From Lotus japonicus (Eukaryota; Streptophyta; Magnoliopsida; Fabales; Fabaceae), in the NCBI RefSeq assembly GCF_012489685.1, contig NC_080046.1, forward strand, positions 1,676,501 through 1,740,500: DNA of 64,000 bases. Direction: 5' to 3'. Positions 11,743 to 22,924 of this stretch are shown piece by piece (the stretch's first letter is position 1; each line of letters opens with the position of its first letter). A program made the translations under genes and the position numbers. The notes below the pieces were generated by a model that saw nothing but the letters and a program-made list of their open reading frames with translations, had not been told where the DNA came from and did no database searches.

Positions 11743-12967
11743 GGGATCCCCCTAATATGCACAAGTTTTTTTGTTGTGTAACTTTACACAACCATAAAAT
11801 TGTCTCTTTTGCCCCTGCTTAAAAAAGTAATCCCATCTTCATCCTTCCCATCATCTTCATCATCTTTAACCCAAAACATCCCAGATTCATCCCACCCAAA
11901 TTCATATTAAAAAAAAAACATAATTTCATCTTCATCATCACCATTCATCTTCTTCTTCTCCTTCATCATCATCACCATTCATCATCAACCCACATCCACA
12001 AACCCCACCCAAACCCAGATTCCGAAACATCCAATATTCTTTTCCAAATTCATTCATGTTTATCTCCCTCACCACTCACATCTTTCTCTGATTTTTTTTT
12101 CTCCTGCAGCAACATCACCATTTTCTTCTTTCTTCTTAAGTTGAGAACCACCCCTACCACCATGACTTCACCTTCATTCTTGGAACTGAACACCACCACC
12201 AACAGCCACGGCTACACCATCTCCTCCTCTCACCGAAACGGAGCCAGCACCACGAGCTCCCACAGTCACGGCCACAACACCACCGTGAGACCATCACGAC
12301 AGATCCAACACCTTCACCACCGAGTCCCGCATCAGAGCATCATTGTTCTGCTCTCCACCATCATCCTCTCTTACATCGAGCATTGTTGAGCTCTGGCCAT
12401 CCCCTTCCACCACCCACCCTCCCCTCAACAAAGAAAGCAATCCCCAACTTCTTCTTCAGCAAAAGGCACCAGATCTGACTAGATCCCCTTCATCTACCTG
12501 AACCCAAACATCACCTTGCTTGATGGAAAAAGCTTTCCAAAAAATCAGGGAGTGGAAAGGGGAAAAGGGAGAGGGGAGGAAGAAAGGGAGAACCAGGGAA
12601 GAGGTGGGAGATAGGGGAAGAACGAATGTAGTGGGGGAATATGAATGGAGGTTTCGGTGGTGGGGATGGAGGTTAGGGTGGGTTTCGGGTGGTTGAGGTT
12701 ACTGTTGGGGTGGGTTTCGTTGGGTGAGATTGTTGTTCTAGGTTTCTGGGTTAAGTGGGTGCCATGGAATTTTCTCTGATGGTTGTGGCGGTGGAGGAGG
12801 GAGGAGGTGGAGGAAGATGGTGGTGGCTGTGAATTTTTTCTGGAATTGTAGATTAGGGGTGGGAAGGATGGAGATGGGATTAATTTTTGTTGTAAGGGTA
12901 GAAGGGACAATTTATCTAGTTGTGTAAGGTTACACAATTAAAAACTTGTGTATATTAGGTGGATCCC
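11743..12967. mobile_element. 1.2-kb DNA transposon with long terminal inverted repeats
   Basis: The left end reads GGGATCCCCCTAATATGCAC and the right end, in reverse, GGGATCCACCTAATATACAC. Similarity continues inward for roughly 65 bp (ACAAGTTTTT, TGTGTAAC.TTACACAAC, AATTGTC) and more weakly to about 130 bp (AATCCCATC, CATCCTTCCCA). Each end contains the imperfect palindrome TTGTGTAAC-TTACACAA. The flanks TTAGTTT (11736-11742) and TTAATTT (12968-12974) may be a diverged target duplication. The left interior is pyrimidine-rich (CATCATCTTC) and the right interior purine-rich (GGTGGAGGAGG), with proline/serine-rich open frames at 12141-12389 (+) and 12545-12937 (-) that show no known domain. 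Long TIRs suggest a MULE or unclassified DNA element, possibly carrying captured sequence. Confidence 0.7.
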
Positions 12968-14064
12968 TTAATTTGTTGTCTTCCATTTTTAAGTTAAGGA
13001 AATAAAATAAATTATTGTCTATATTCAAAAAAAATTAAATTGTTAAGTGTTTATTGTTTTAAAATTTTTTTTTGAATGGCTTTATTGTTTTAATTTAAAT
13101 TAAAATAATAATTGTAATTTTATGTAAATAATAAAAATAAAAATATAAAATTAAATAAAAATATGAAATAAAAAAATGGTGGTGTAGGGTGAGCGGTGGG
13201 GTAGGGTGTTGAATGAAAACCATTGGAGTGGGTAATTGTTGAGAGAGTGTTGAATTGGAGAGAGAAGATGGAGTGTTGGGAAGAGAAAAAGTGGTGTTGA
13301 GACTTGAGAGTATGTAATTTAAACAAAGCATTGTAAATGGTATAACATGAAGGGAATAAGTAGCACGAAGCTTAAGTATCTTCAAAGATTCTGAGGATCA
13401 ACCCACCAAATGTTTGATGGATTATAAATAGCTAAAGAGTTTAAAATTGTAAAACATGAGCCAGATTATTTGTTTTGCTACTAATGTAATTAAAATTTAT
13501 AACCAAAATCAATTCGAAACGTTAATGTCTAATAATTAATTTTAATTTTGTAGGTAAAGAATACTTAATATCATTCTTACTCCATCAAGATTTACCAGAA
13601 AAACACTTAATCTCATTCTTATTTAAAATTTACATTTCTCATAACCACACTTAACTTACACATCACCTCATAAAAGTCCCTAACCTCACTATAATATGTT
13701 GTCTTAATGTGTACGACTTTGTAAGGCACAATGGAATGAAGAAGATGTACGTGCGATGTAACCTTTATCAGGGTTAAAATGTCATAATGTTTTAAAGTTA
13801 AGTGATTAACAAATGAAATGGAGAGTATATTTTAAATAAGGATGGGGTTAAATGTTTTTAATTTTATGAGAAACCTTGAGGTGTAAGTTTATTTTACCCT
13901 AATTTTTTATTCTTATAATTTAAAGTAGCTAAACAACTAAAATTAAATAGAAGACATAAAGTAAGTGAATGGATTCATCTGTGCTTTGAAATGTACAATT
14001 TATTTTTCCAATATACCTAAAAATAACAAAACTTAAATTATCCTAGAACAACGAAACATTTCCC
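12968..14064. other. AT-rich intergenic DNA
   Basis: No gene recognised. The GA-rich stretch at 13190-13330 is discussed with its counterpart at 11370. The remainder is low-complexity A/T DNA up to the Harbinger pair. Confidence 0.35.
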
Positions 14065-14261
14065 TAAGGTTGTGTTTGGATGGGGTGATTTTTGGGGGGA
14101 ATGTAATTCTAGAGGGTATTTTAAATCCCTTAAATTGAAATACCTTGTTTGGATATTTATTTGTGGAATTCTGAAAATACTGGTAATCAAAAGAGGTAAT
14201 TTAATTAAGGGATTATGGGGTAATCAGAATACCCTCAAAATAGGAAGTAATTGGAAAATCC

Positions 14262-14860
14262 TCTCGCTCTCGCTCTCGCTCCCGATCTCGCTCCCGATCT
14301 CACTCTCGCTCTCTTGCTCTCGCTCGCGATCTCACAGTCTCTGCAATCTCGTTCTCTGCAAATCCCGATCTCACCCTCTCTGCAATCTCGCTCTCCTGAT
14401 CTCACTCTCTCTGCAAATCCCGATCTCACTCTCTCTGCAATCTCGCTCTCTCGTTCTTGCTCTCCCGATTCATGGAGTTTCTTCCCCCTTGATTCAGGTA
14501 CAATCTCTTGATTCTTTCACCAATTTTGCATTATTGTTGTTGTTTTTTCGAATTTGATTTTGTTTTTGGAGTTGAAATATCTGTTTTGTTCTTGTCTTGA
14601 GTTTTGTTTGTTGATGCTAGTACTGGGTTTGTCATGTTTTTTGCTCCATTTTGTGCCTGGTTCAGAAGCAGATGAACATAGGTGTGAACATATGCGTACT
14701 GGGTTTGTCATGTTTTTTGCTCCATTTTGTGCCTGGTTCAGAAGCAGATGAACATAGGTGTGAACATAGGCGTACTGGGTTTGTCATGTTTTTTGCTCCA
14801 TTTTGTGCCTGGTTCAGAAGCAGATGAACATAGGTGTACTGGGTTTGTCATGTTTTTTCA
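14262..14860 (+). repeat. Harbinger copy 1 leader: CTCTCGCT array and 76-bp tandem repeat
   Basis: At 14262-14465 there are many degenerate copies of CTCTCGCTC/CCCGATCTC/CTCTGCAATCTC. From 14621 the unit TACTGGGTTTGTCATGTTTT...GAACATAGGTGTGAACATAGG repeats with starts at 14621, 14697, 14773 and 14837 (spacings 76, 76, 64 bp). The CT-rich block looks like a promoter or 5' UTR tract of the element; that role is inferred. Confidence 0.8.
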
Positions 14861-16405
14861 CCTTCACGCTCTGGATGTCATTGTTTACTTGAAATGAATG
14901 GATCAATAACTACTTGCTACTGTGTGCAATTGATTCTACCAATGCTAGTGCTAAATTTCCTCTGCTGGTTAACTTTTCTATTTGTGGCCATTTGGTGCGT
15001 CTGATTTTTGCTGTTCACCTCAGGATCTCTTGGTTTCTGCTAATTTTGACAACAAAAAAATATAGTAAAAATGTTGATTTTTTAGTCTATGTTCCTTATG
15101 TTCTTGGATTTTGGGAAACCTGTTTTGCATTGTTTTGAGGGGTTGGTTATATCTGGTTTTGCCCTTCACATTTTCTAATTCTTTCTTGTTTTATCTTTTT
15201 TCTGACAGTTGAATTGTTGGAGCTGCTGGAACAACAAGTTATATATACAATTAGGAGATACTGGAGCTGTGTGAATCCAATTGAGCAGGTAACACAACAT
15301 CTAATTGAGTTGTTTCTAACTTTCTTGTAGATTGAACAATTGGAGTAAAGTTGGGCTTCTTGAATCAGTGCTATTCTTATTAATTACCCCACGTACTCGT
15401 TTATTTGATGTTAGGCAAAAGAGGAGAACTGATTTAAGAGTCTTGAATTAGATCGACATTAGTGGTGGGAGCGTGTATAAATAAGAATAGCCGGGCCTGG
15501 ATCGTGTATCAGACTTTTGCAGTTTTGCAAAAACAAAACCAGCTGTGCTGTTGTTCTTAGCTGGAGCTATGGCAACCCTGTTACAGTCTGAGTCAAGGCG
15601 CTTATAGTCTGAGTCCCCTCTATTGTTGCTTTCCTTCATTAGTTCCCTAAACTACCATATCACAATAGAAGCCTATCTCGAAATGCAACAAAATAAAACC
15701 CTCCTAAAATGCTTCAAGCTCCAACAATCTGAATTCACAACATGAAGAAGTAAGCAAAACACACAATAAAGACTCATCAATCATCAAAACAAAAACAACT
15801 TTTGCAAGTTGATTCAAGTGGGGTGGGACAATTTGTTTCTAAATTGTTAACACCTTTCCTAGACTTACATAATTACATTATATAGCACTTGAACTTCAAC
15901 CAAAATCCCCAAATACCACATGACAAAGTAAGCAAAACACAATAAAGATTTGATTTCACCATCAGAACCCAAAAAAAATAAACTTTTGCAAGTTCATTCA
16001 AGTGGGTTAATTCACTTCTTACTTGTTACTACCTTAACCTTCTCTATAGACTTAAATTACATAGCAGTTGAATCTGTGATTCAAGTTTGTTTCTTTTTTC
16101 TCTCCCACTCCAACTAAATAGATACCCATCAAGAAACATTGGAAGAAAAAGGTGAAAAGAATCCAAATTTAACTAATACTTATTCATCGCTGACTTGAAA
16201 GGAAGCTCATTTTAGCAAGTAGCAATAGCATGATAGATATATATAATAAGGTGCATTGCATTTCTCAAGCATTATTCAAGTTGTCATGACTGTGATTTGA
16301 TTTATGTGTTTATTGTCACTGTTTTTTGCTAATCCTTGATGATCGGAAAAATATTTCAGGCTACTGCTATAAGAGGATACACTAGCAACTCTGCTATAAG
16401 AGGAT

Positions 16406-17204
16406 ACACAGTTGGTAAGAACAAGAAATGTCCCAACGATTGAAGCAGTGGCAATGTTTTTGCACATCCTTGCTCACAACCTAAAGTACAGAGTAGTGCA
16501 CTTTACCTATTATAGATCCAAAGAAACAATAAGTAGGCAATTCAACAATGTCCTACGAGCTGTGATGAAAGTGAGTGGGGAATATTTGAAGTTTCAAGAC
16601 CATAATAATCTAGAGGGCTCTGAGGCATACAAATGGAGATGGTTTCAGGTAAACTTATCACAAGATTGAGTAATTATATGAGATTTCTAGTAATTACAAC
16701 TTATTTATGATTTTTAAACTTTTTTAGAATTCGATTGGAGCACTTGATGGGACACATATTCCAGTAACAGTGGCAGCAGAAGATAAACCTAGATACCGTA
16801 ATAGAAAGGGTGACATCTCTACGAATGTGTTAGGGGTTTGTGGTCCAGATTTAAAGTTTATTTACGTGTTACCTGGTTGGGAAGGCTCGGCAGGAGATTC
16901 ACGAGTATTGCGAGATGCTTTACGTCGTCAAAACCACCTTCAAATTCCGAATGGTAATATTCTCAACCTTGATACTTTTTTTACTATATTAAATACAATT
17001 ATATGATTTTTGTTTTCTTGGAAAAAAACCATCGCAGGTAAATACTTTCTGGTCGACGCAGGATATACAAATGGCCCAGGATATACAAGTAATGTTGCAA
17101 ATGAGGTCACAACTATTCAAGTATCTTAGGCATGGACAACGTTTCGGGACACTTTAGCAATGGATATGTTTGTTGAATATCAACATAGGAGAAACTTAGT
17201 TTAG
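16406..17204 (+). pseudogene. Harbinger transposase (HARBI1/DDE_Tnp_4), copy 1, 5' and internally deleted
   Basis: Exons read 16412-16648, 16728-16953 and from 17038. The sequence is VRTRNVPTIEAVAMFLHILA (helix-turn-helix region), RSKETISRQFNNVLRAVM, then the DDE core: [13 protein letters not shown] (first catalytic D), [18 protein letters not shown] (second D) and KYFLVDAGYTNGPG. Just after 17083 the frame jumps into unrelated sequence. The true C-terminus reappears at 17130-17204 (WTTFRDTLAMDMFVEYQHRR, stop TAG), so the part that should carry the third catalytic acid (IERAFG motif in the family) has been deleted. The N-terminal exon seen in copy 2 is absent: an in-frame stop at 16397 precedes the join at ACAGTTGGTAAG. 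Confidence 0.9.
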
Positions 17205-17673
17205 GGACAACATGTTATCAGTTGTCTTTGCTTTCTACCTTGTTTGTTGTGTCTGTTATCTGTTTTTCCATTTCTTATGTTGTTTCTTGTTTATTTCTGT
17301 AGTTGCTTTGTTCTGTTGTGTGTGTTGGCTCACTTGGAAGAGCCTTGTTTCCAAGCTTTTTATCCTATTAATATTAATTGAATGATTGATCAGAACTAAC
17401 TGTGGCTTGATTCATCCAATTATTAGTTAAATGTTTTCAGAAACTCTTCATGTTTATTTATTTTCAAACAGGGTTACAGCTGGACCAGAGACTTGGACAG
17501 TGAGGAGCTATTGGAACAGTTGCTATATTGACTTGTTGGTTGCCGGGTAATATTTTATAACTTGAGGATATTCATCATCTTTTTGTTGTTTGATCTGTTT
17601 GCTGTGGACACTTCAATTAGGTTCAAGTGCTCTATTTTTCTTCTGGTTATTAGTAATTGTCTAATGTTTGTTT

Positions 17674-18635
17674 ATGTTTGAAGGAGAGATGAGGGGAAAA
17701 AGGAAAATGACGGAAGCTAGTAATGAGGATAAGAAAGATGATAGCAGAGCTTACTTTACTTGGAACTTGGAGATGGACCGTGCACTTGCTGATATACTTA
17801 GAGATCAAAGAAGCATGGGAAACAAGAGTGATGGTGCATGGAAAGGAGTGGCATATAACACTGCGGCTCAAATGTTGTCTTCACGCTTCAATTTGAAACT
17901 TATTAGACAGAATGTTAAAAACCGCATCAAGCTGTGGAGATCATGGTATGGCATTGTTAGTGACATCCTTAGTCAAAGTGGTTTTGATTGGGATGGAACC
18001 AAATATATGATTTCTGTTACAAATGAAGATGCATGGAATGAGTATGTCAAGGTAATGATTTTTAATGTTATTACTATTTAATTAAATTATTGTTTGTGTT
18101 AGTATTAATATGCTGTCTATTTTCTTTGTAGTCACATAATGACGCTAAGAGGTTCCGATTTAAGGTGATTGCTAATTGGGATGACATTGTAGACTTGTGT
18201 GCTAAAGATAGAGCAACAGGAATTGGAGCAGAGACATCCTTGGATGCAGATGACATCATGAGCAAAGAAGCAAATGAGGATGGAGCTTATATTGTGGATA
18301 TTGATGCTGATGAACAAAGCTCTACAACAAGGAAAAGCAAACAACCAATGGAATTCAAAAAGGGAAAAAGTGGAGAAAAGAATGGGATAATTACTTCAAT
18401 GAATAAAGTGGCTGAGTCATTGAGTGAATTTGTACAAGCAACTAGAAAAAGGGTGAAAAATGTCCAAGAAGTGGTTCATGATGTGATGGATGAGCTAAAG
18501 AACATTTCGGACCTTAATGACACTCAATGGCTAAAAGCAGTGGATTGGCTTTCTGAAAATCCAAATAAGTTGGAGATTTTGAAAGCTCTTCCCATTGAGA
18601 GAAAGAAAGATTACATCTTAGCTTTTATGCACTGA
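17674..18635 (+). CDS. Harbinger-associated Myb/SANT-like protein, copy 1
   Basis: Two exons, 17674-18051 and 18132-18635 (80-bp GT-AG intron), give about 294 residues; ATG at 17689 is an alternative start. An N-terminal Myb/SANT-like domain (Myb_DNA-bind_3 type) covers roughly residues 20-110: YFTWNLEMDRALADILRDQ, GAWKGVAYNTAAQML, VKNRIKLWRSWYGIVSDIL, SGFDWDGTKYMISV. An acidic linker (DADDIMSKEANEDG) follows, then a lysine-rich stretch and a helical C-terminal part (VVHDVMDELKNISD, WLSENPNKLEILKALP). PIF/Harbinger elements encode such a Myb-like partner that binds element ends and brings in the transposase. It lies downstream of the transposase on the same strand. The frame is fully open, unlike the adjacent transposase. 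Confidence 0.88.
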
Positions 18636-18696
18636 TTCATGATTTGCTATAGTTTATGGACCCATTTGTAGTGTTTCCAACTTTCCACTATGCCAT

Positions 18697-18860
18697 TGTT
18701 GAGACTTTCTTTTATTTAATTTTCATTTGGATTGATGTTAGCACTTGTTACTGTTGAGACTTTTTTTTATTTAATTTTCATTTGGATTGATGTTAGCACT
18801 TGTTACTGTTGAGACTTTCTTTTATTTAATTTTCATTTGGATTGATGTTAGCACTTGTTA
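18697..18860 (+). repeat. 54-bp tandem repeat, three units
   Basis: TGTTGAGACTTTCTTTTATTTAATTTTCATTTGGATTGATGTTAGCACTTGTTAC recurs three times directly after the Myb-like gene; copy 2 has only two units (about 23948-24055). Copy number therefore differs between the otherwise near-identical elements. Confidence 0.85.
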
Positions 18861-19440
18861 AAAACACAGTTTTAAATTTAAAGTAATAGGAAATGTGATA
18901 TCTCTATGAATGTATTAGAAATTTGTGATCCAACTAATTTCAGATTTTTGAGTCAATTCAGGGGGTTTGGGCCGATTATAAAATTTTGGGTTAATTTTAA
19001 GTTAAGTTTTTTTATTATAATTATCCAAATAATATTAATTAGATTAAAAAAATAAGATAAAGGAAATTCAATTGATTCAATTGAATTCCCTAGCATTACC
19101 CAAACAAAGAATTTTACAATTGATGGAATTTCATCACCTTATCCAAACAAGGGAATTTGAAAATGAAGGGAATTCAATTGAATCAATTAAATTCCCTAGA
19201 ATTTAAAATCCCTTGGATTTCTACAATCCTCCATCCAAACACAATCTAAGGTTGTGTTTGGATGGGGTGATTTTTGGGGGGAATGTAATTCTAGAGGGTA
19301 TTTTAAATCCCTTAAATTGAAATACCTTGTTTGGATATTTATTTATGGAATTCTGAAAATACTGGTAATTAAAAGAGGTAATTTAATTAAGGGATTATGG
19401 GGTAATCAGAATACCCTCAAAATAGGAAGTAATTGGAAAA

Positions 19441-19980
19441 TCCACCCGATCTCGCTCTCGCTCTCGCTCTCGCTCCCGATCTCACTCTCGCTCTCTTGCT
19501 CTCGCTCGCGATCTCGTTCTCTGCAATCTCGTTCTCTGCAAATCCCGATCTCACCCTCTCTGCAATCTCGCTCTCCCGATCTCACTCTCTCTGCCATCTC
19601 GCTCTCTCGTTCTTGCTCTCCCGATTCATGGAGTTTCTTCCCCCTTGATTCAGGTACAATCTCTTGATTCTTTCACCAATTTTGCATTATTGTTGTTGTT
19701 TTTTCGAATTTGATTTTGTTTTTGGAGTTGAAATATCTGTTTTGTTCTTGTCTTGAGTTTTGTTTGTTGATGCTAGTACTGGGTTTGTCATGTTTTTTGC
19801 TCCATTTTGTGCCTGGTTCAGAAGCAGATGAACATAGGTGTGAACATAGGTGTACTGGGTTTGTCATGTTTTTTGCTCCATTTTGTGCCTGGTTCAGAAG
19901 CAGATGAACATAGGTGTACTGGGTTTGTCATGTTTTTTCTCCATTTTGTGTCTGGTTCAGAAGCAGATGAACATAGGTGA
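19441..19980 (+). repeat. Harbinger copy 2 leader: CTCTCGCT array and 76/64-bp repeat
   Basis: The CT-rich block at 19446-19625 is about 20 bp shorter than in copy 1. TACTGGGTTTGTCATG units start at 19777, 19853 and 19917 (spacings 76 and 64), one unit fewer than copy 1. Confidence 0.8.
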
Positions 19981-21682
19981 GGAAGACAATAGTTTCTATT
20001 TTTTTACCAAAACAATAATTAGAGTTACATAAGAATTGCTCAAACTGGATCTGCTTCCATGGTGATGGTCTGCTTTTGTAGGTGTATTTCTAGATTAGGA
20101 TGGTTTTGGGGATAAACAAAAGGACAAAAACCCAATACGTAGAGAAGGAGTTTGATGAAAGAGTAATTTTATAGCAAGTAGCAATAGCATGATAGATATA
20201 TATAATAAGGTGCATTGCATTCCTCAAGCATTATTCAAGTTGTCATGACTGTGATTTGATTTATGTCTCGGTTTGTTTTTTATGTGACTTTGTATCGTGT
20301 GTTTATTGTTTGTTTGCATATTGATATACTATATAGCACTTTCAGCTTCTCTTAGGTGTAGTTTCTGGTTTGGTTTGAAATTATGAACACAACTAAGCAA
20401 TCAAACTCACAGAGTGTAGTCTTTCTCTTCTTTCCTTCAGCTAAGGTTGTGGTTGAACTTGCGAAATCCAGACTAATCCAAGCTGTTGTGCAATTACACC
20501 CATCATTTGTCTCTCTGGATGACATCAATGGTATGAATTCTCAATATTTAGCATTTCTTCTCTCTGCATATTTTAGTTATTGAAAACTTCACTGTATCTT
20601 CTAAGGATGACTACCAAAATTATGTTGCAGCTTCTTGTCATACCATTGAAATAGGCAATTAGGCATGTTCGGAATATAACTACAGTCCTCAGTCACTTCC
20701 TAAATAATCATATTTGTCTTCACGCTGACTTGCATTGTTTTTTACAGTTTCTACATACTGCTGGTTTATCATAATCATTACATTTTTTAAATTTGATTTA
20801 ATGAAAGATAAATAGATTTGGTAAACATCTTATGCTGAGCCTAAATATTGAGCACTTCACTTTATAAATGATGTTGAAGAGATTCTAAGGTTCTTGTTTT
20901 CCTGTCTTTTATGTTGTCATGTCCATTTACTTGTCTATCTACTTAATTTTGAATTTTCATTTACACTGTCAATTCTTCCTTTCCTGTCCTAACATGCTTT
21001 GATTGTTTCAATAGGACTATAGGTACTAATCAATAAGTTGTTTGTGTGTGTTGTAAAATCTAAAAGAGGAATAAAGTTATCTGTGAAGTTCAGTTTATAA
21101 AAAATAGTTTTCCTAGCGGAAGCTAACAGAGATTTAGAGTGTTTTTTCCTTACTAAATGAATATTGATGTCTTTCTAGTATTCAATCATTATTTTTATAC
21201 TATTTGATTAATCTGACGTATAATTTGTAGCTTCAAATTGATTGCCATGGCAAGTTCATACTTTTTAGATATTTCTTCCACTTCAATGCTCCAGTACTTT
21301 TTACTTTTTTAGATATTTCTTCCAGTTAAGCCCTATGCTTGAAACCTTATTATATTCTGCCATGACAATTTGAGAAAAAAATAGAAATTTGAGTTTAAAT
21401 TCTGTCCACATTCAGTGTGAATTTTTTACAGTTTGTTTGAAAGATGAGCAAACCATAATGAGTGTTTTTTACGCTATTATTTAGAGAATGTTTTAACTTA
21501 ACTCTTCACATTTTCTTAGTGAGCTTGTACACATCCCTTGTCCTTTTTAATCACATCTTATCCATTTTATGTTTAAACTAGCTGATTCTGAATCTGATTG
21601 AGTTAGCTTCTCTTACTTCCTATTTTCTTAATAGTGTCATGCAATATTGATGTTTTATTATATGTTTTTTTATAGTTAACAA

Positions 21683-22430
21683 ATGGATCTTAGAGTAGTT
21701 GACACTTCAGTTCTTTTACGAAAACGTAAAAGAAATGAAGAAGAAGAGGCAAAATTGCAGGAGCAAATAACATTCATTGTTGCTAGTGTCGTTGCTATGC
21801 TTTTAGGTGTAGTAGCTTGGTATCATGAGATGCATTTTGTTAAGGAACCGTCCCGAAATTGGGAATTGGAAAGACACAATTTCCTTAATCGTCTATATAG
21901 AGGAACTGAAAGTGATTGCATTGAACAATTAAGAGTCAGTAAAAGGGCATTTTTTTAAACTTTGTGGAATTTTACAAGATAAAGGACAGTTGGTAAGAAC
22001 AAGAAATGTCCCAACGATTGAAGCAGTGGCAATGTTTTTGCACATCCTTGCTCACAACCTAAAGTACAGAGTAGTGCACTTTACCTATTATAGATCCAAA
22101 GAAACAATAAGTAGGCAATTCAACAATGTCCTACGAGCTGTGATGAAAGTGAGTGGGGAATATTTGAAGTTTCAAGACCATAATAATCTAGAGGGCTCTG
22201 AGGCATACAAATGGAGATGGTTTCAGGTAAACTTATCACAAGCTTGAGTAATTATGAGATTTCTAGTAATTACAACTTATTTATGATTTTTAAACTTTTT
22301 TAGAATTCGATTGGAGCACTTGATGGGACACATATTCCAGTAACAGTGGCAGCAGAAGATAAACCTAGATACCGTAAGGGTGACATCTCTACGAATGTGT
22401 TAGGGGTTTGTGGTCCAGATTTAAAGTTAT
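21683..22430 (+). pseudogene. Harbinger transposase, copy 2, frameshifted and C-terminally deleted
   Basis: The first exon starts MDLRVVDTSVLLRKRKRNEE, with a hydrophobic stretch (ITFIVASVVAMLLGVVAWY), and continues LERHNFLNRLYRGTESDCIEQLRVSKRAFF. At 21949-21955 a run of seven T gives TTT TTT TAA; with six the frame would continue KLCGILQDKGQLVRTRNVP, so one extra T breaks the gene. The second exon begins at 22304 ([13 protein letters not shown], first catalytic D) and is intact to GVCGPDLK at about 22428. There it is fused to non-coding 3' sequence, so the second and third catalytic residues are gone. Relative to copy 1 a 6-bp in-frame deletion (YRK for YRNRK) is present. Confidence 0.9.
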
Positions 22431-22924
22431 GTTGTGTCTGTTATCTGTTTGTAACAGTGGCAGCAGAAGATAAACCTACATATTTGTTTGTTGTGTCTGT
22501 TATCTGTTTTTCCATTTCGTATGTGTTTCTTGTTTATTTCTGTAGTTGCTTTGTTCTGTTGTGTGTGTTGGCTCACTTGGAAGAGTCTTGTTTCCAAGCT
22601 TTTTATCCTATTAATATTAATTGAATGATTGATCAGAACTAACTGTGGCTTGATTCATCCAATTATTAGTTAAATGCTTAGTATGTTGTCTTGTATATGT
22701 ATATTCTGTTTATTTTCAGAAACTCTTCATGATTATTTATTTTCAAACAGGGTTACAGCTGGACCAGAGACTTGGACAGTGAGGAGCTATTGGAACAGTT
22801 GCTATATTGACTTGTTGGTTGCCGGGTAATATTTTATAACTTGAGGATATTCATCATCTTTTTGTTATTAGGTTCAAGTGCTCTATTTTTCTTCTGGTTA
22901 TTAGTAATTGTCTAATGTTTGTTT

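Larger units (their letters stand above)
14068..19246 (+). mobile_element. PIF/Harbinger DNA transposon, copy 1 (5179 bp)
   Basis: The left end is GGTTGTGTTTGGATGGGG; the right end, in reverse, is GATTGTGTTTGGATGGAG. TAA lies on both sides (14065-14067 and 19247-19249), the 3-bp target site of PIF/Harbinger. Inside, in order: a CTCTCGCT-rich leader, a 76/64-bp tandem repeat, a broken HARBI1-type transposase (16406-17204) and an intact Myb/SANT-like gene (17674-18635). The segment 14880-16160 has no counterpart in copy 2, and the first transposase exon present in copy 2 is replaced here by about 100 unrelated bases. The right TAA is also the left TAA of copy 2. Confidence 0.92.

Noticed and set aside
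12545..12937. 130-codon Pro/Ser/Thr-rich minus-strand open frame as a gene
   Set aside because: It arises from the GGTGG-rich interior and overlaps the right TIR of the 1.2-kb element; no homology recognised.
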